Source: Bifidobacteriaceae bacterium | GTDB taxonomy: Bacteria > Actinomycetota > Actinomycetes > Actinomycetales > WQXJ01 | DNA: 5,049 nt | Reading direction: 5' to 3' | NCBI GenBank assembly: GCA_031255075.1 | Contig: JAIRTF010000101.1 | Location: forward strand, 1-5,049 | Shown here: one piece after another, positions 4,450-5,049 of the stretch | How positions within the stretch are numbered: the first letter of the stretch is position 1 | How the letters are laid out: each line of letters begins with the position of its first letter | Notes under the pieces: generated by a model | Told to the model about the DNA's origin: nothing | Databases searched by the model: none | The model's input: the letters and a program-made list of their open reading frames with translations, nothing else | Made by a program: the position numbers and the translations under genes

Positions 4450-5031
4450 TCATGCTCGAACTCTCAGTCGAGGGACGGCTCCGGCCAGCGGAATCCCGTC
4501 ACGGATGATGTCTGCGACGACTGGTTCGAAGGCGGCTTTGGCCAAGAACTCGGATTCCGTGAAGACCAGAACGTCACAGGCATTCCCGAGGCGCTCCCAG
4601 ACCGCGTCTTGAAGGTGCAGCGCGCCGTCCCACCCGGCTGGCGCAATCACAGCTAGGTCCACATCGCTGCCTGGCTGGGCTTCGCCCCGGGCAATCGACC
4701 CGAAGAGTATGACGGAGCCTGCGCCGGCGCTCGCCTCGGCCACAACCTGGCGGAGCGATTCGACCGGGGAGGCCATAGCTCGGAGGAGCGGTACCCATAT
4801 GTGCTGCTCATTGAGCTTGTGGAGCGTCGAATTGCCGTAGGTCTCCGCCTCAACCAGGCCGGTCGCGGCCAATTCCTTGAGTGCCGTCTGGACTGCCCAC
4901 AGGCTGTGCCGCTGCCCGATCATGCCGCCGATGTGCCGACCGCTCATTGGCTTGCCTGTACGGAGCAGCACAGCCAAGACAGAGCCCTTGGCGCCAGGGA
5001 TGAGTCCCCCGAAGTCCAAACCGAACCGCAT
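4450..5031 (-). CDS. Nucleotidyltransferase with N-terminal winged-helix-like domain
   Basis: A 193-residue two-domain protein. Residues about 14-78 look like a winged helix: a helix (KGSVLAVLLR), a second with a GRHIGG turn, a recognition-type helix (SLWAVQTALKELAATGLV) and a wing-like stretch before HKLNEQ. Residues about 104-185 form a minimal DNA-polymerase-beta-type nucleotidyltransferase: LFGSIARGE (109-117) leads to S-D-V-D-L (122-126), giving the GS-x10-D-x-D signature with D123 and D125, and D153 in CDVLVFT is the likely third acidic residue. Such enzymes transfer a nucleotide onto a protein, RNA or small molecule; stand-alone members with HEPN partners act as antitoxins by modifying the toxin. 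No HEPN gene is in the window, and the next gene downstream is a kinase with its own promoter, so this is an orphan here. ATG 5031 has TAGGCT six bases upstream. The substrate cannot be deduced. Confidence 0.85.
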   Translation of the reverse strand: MRFGLDFGGLIPGAKGSVLAVLLRTGKPMSGRHIGGMIGQRHSLWAVQTALKELAATGLVEAETYGNSTLHKLNEQHIWVPLLRAMASPVESLRQVVAEASAGAGSVILFGSIARGEAQPGSDVDLAVIAPAGWDGALHLQDAVWERLGNACDVLVFTESEFLAKAAFEPVVADIIRDGIPLAGAVPRLRVRA

Positions 5032-5037
5032 GGCGCA

Positions 5038-5043
5038 AGCCTA
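5038..5043 (-). promoter_or_regulatory. Leaderless-type -10 element of the nucleotidyltransferase gene
   Basis: TAGGCT on the minus strand, followed by TGCGCC and ATG 5031. The window ends before a -35 could be seen. The spacing matches that of the other three leaderless-type starts. Confidence 0.45.
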
Positions 5044-5049
5044 CGCTGC

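Noticed and set aside
1..5049. CRISPR arrays, tRNA or rRNA genes, insertion-sequence ends
   Set aside because: No regularly spaced direct repeats with unique spacers, no cloverleaf-like segment, and no transposase frame or terminal inverted repeats were seen.

Overview
The window looks like a chromosomal segment of a high-GC Gram-positive bacterium (Actinomycetota, possibly Actinomycetaceae or a relative). This rests on GC-rich coding sequence, a cell-wall protein ending in an LPFTG sortase signal, actinobacterial-type toxin-antitoxin pairs, and start codons that appear to be leaderless. The genus cannot be fixed from the sequence alone.

Layout: the left end (1-977, + strand) is the 3' part of a gene for a sortase-anchored, pilin-like surface protein with FctA/Spy0128-type repeats; its 5' end lies outside the window. 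Everything else is on the minus strand and converges on it. Read in the direction of transcription, from right to left, the order is: a nucleotidyltransferase with an N-terminal winged-helix-like domain (5031-4450); a class II glycerate kinase (4280-3168) closed by a hairpin that contains its stop codon; a proline-rich small membrane protein of unknown function (3016-2567); a VapBC/FitAB-type toxin-antitoxin pair (antitoxin 2460-2215, PIN toxin 2218-1769, GTGA overlap); and a MazEF-type pair (ribbon-helix-helix antitoxin 1680-1426, MazF/PemK toxin 1445-1068, 20-nt overlap).

The genes do not look like one pathway. The minus-strand genes fall into five separate transcription units, three of which carry toxin, antitoxin or orphan-nucleotidyltransferase functions around a housekeeping kinase. 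This resembles an accessory stretch where small selfish or stress modules collect.

The most informative non-coding signals are: (1) four of the five minus-strand unit-leading genes carry a TAnnnT -10 hexamer exactly six bases before the start codon, the hallmark of leaderless transcription; (2) the fifth leader, vapB, instead has a near-perfect Shine-Dalgarno preceded by three TGCTAGCA palindromes at exact 12-bp period, a likely autoregulatory operator; (3) a perfect 22-bp palindrome at 2532-2553; and (4) a cluster of five TGAGGC motifs in both orientations upstream of the membrane-protein gene. In the surface protein, one repeat appears to have lost the Lys and Glu of the isopeptide triad while the next keeps all three residues. 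No clearly new multi-gene system is visible; these are the items that deserve follow-up.
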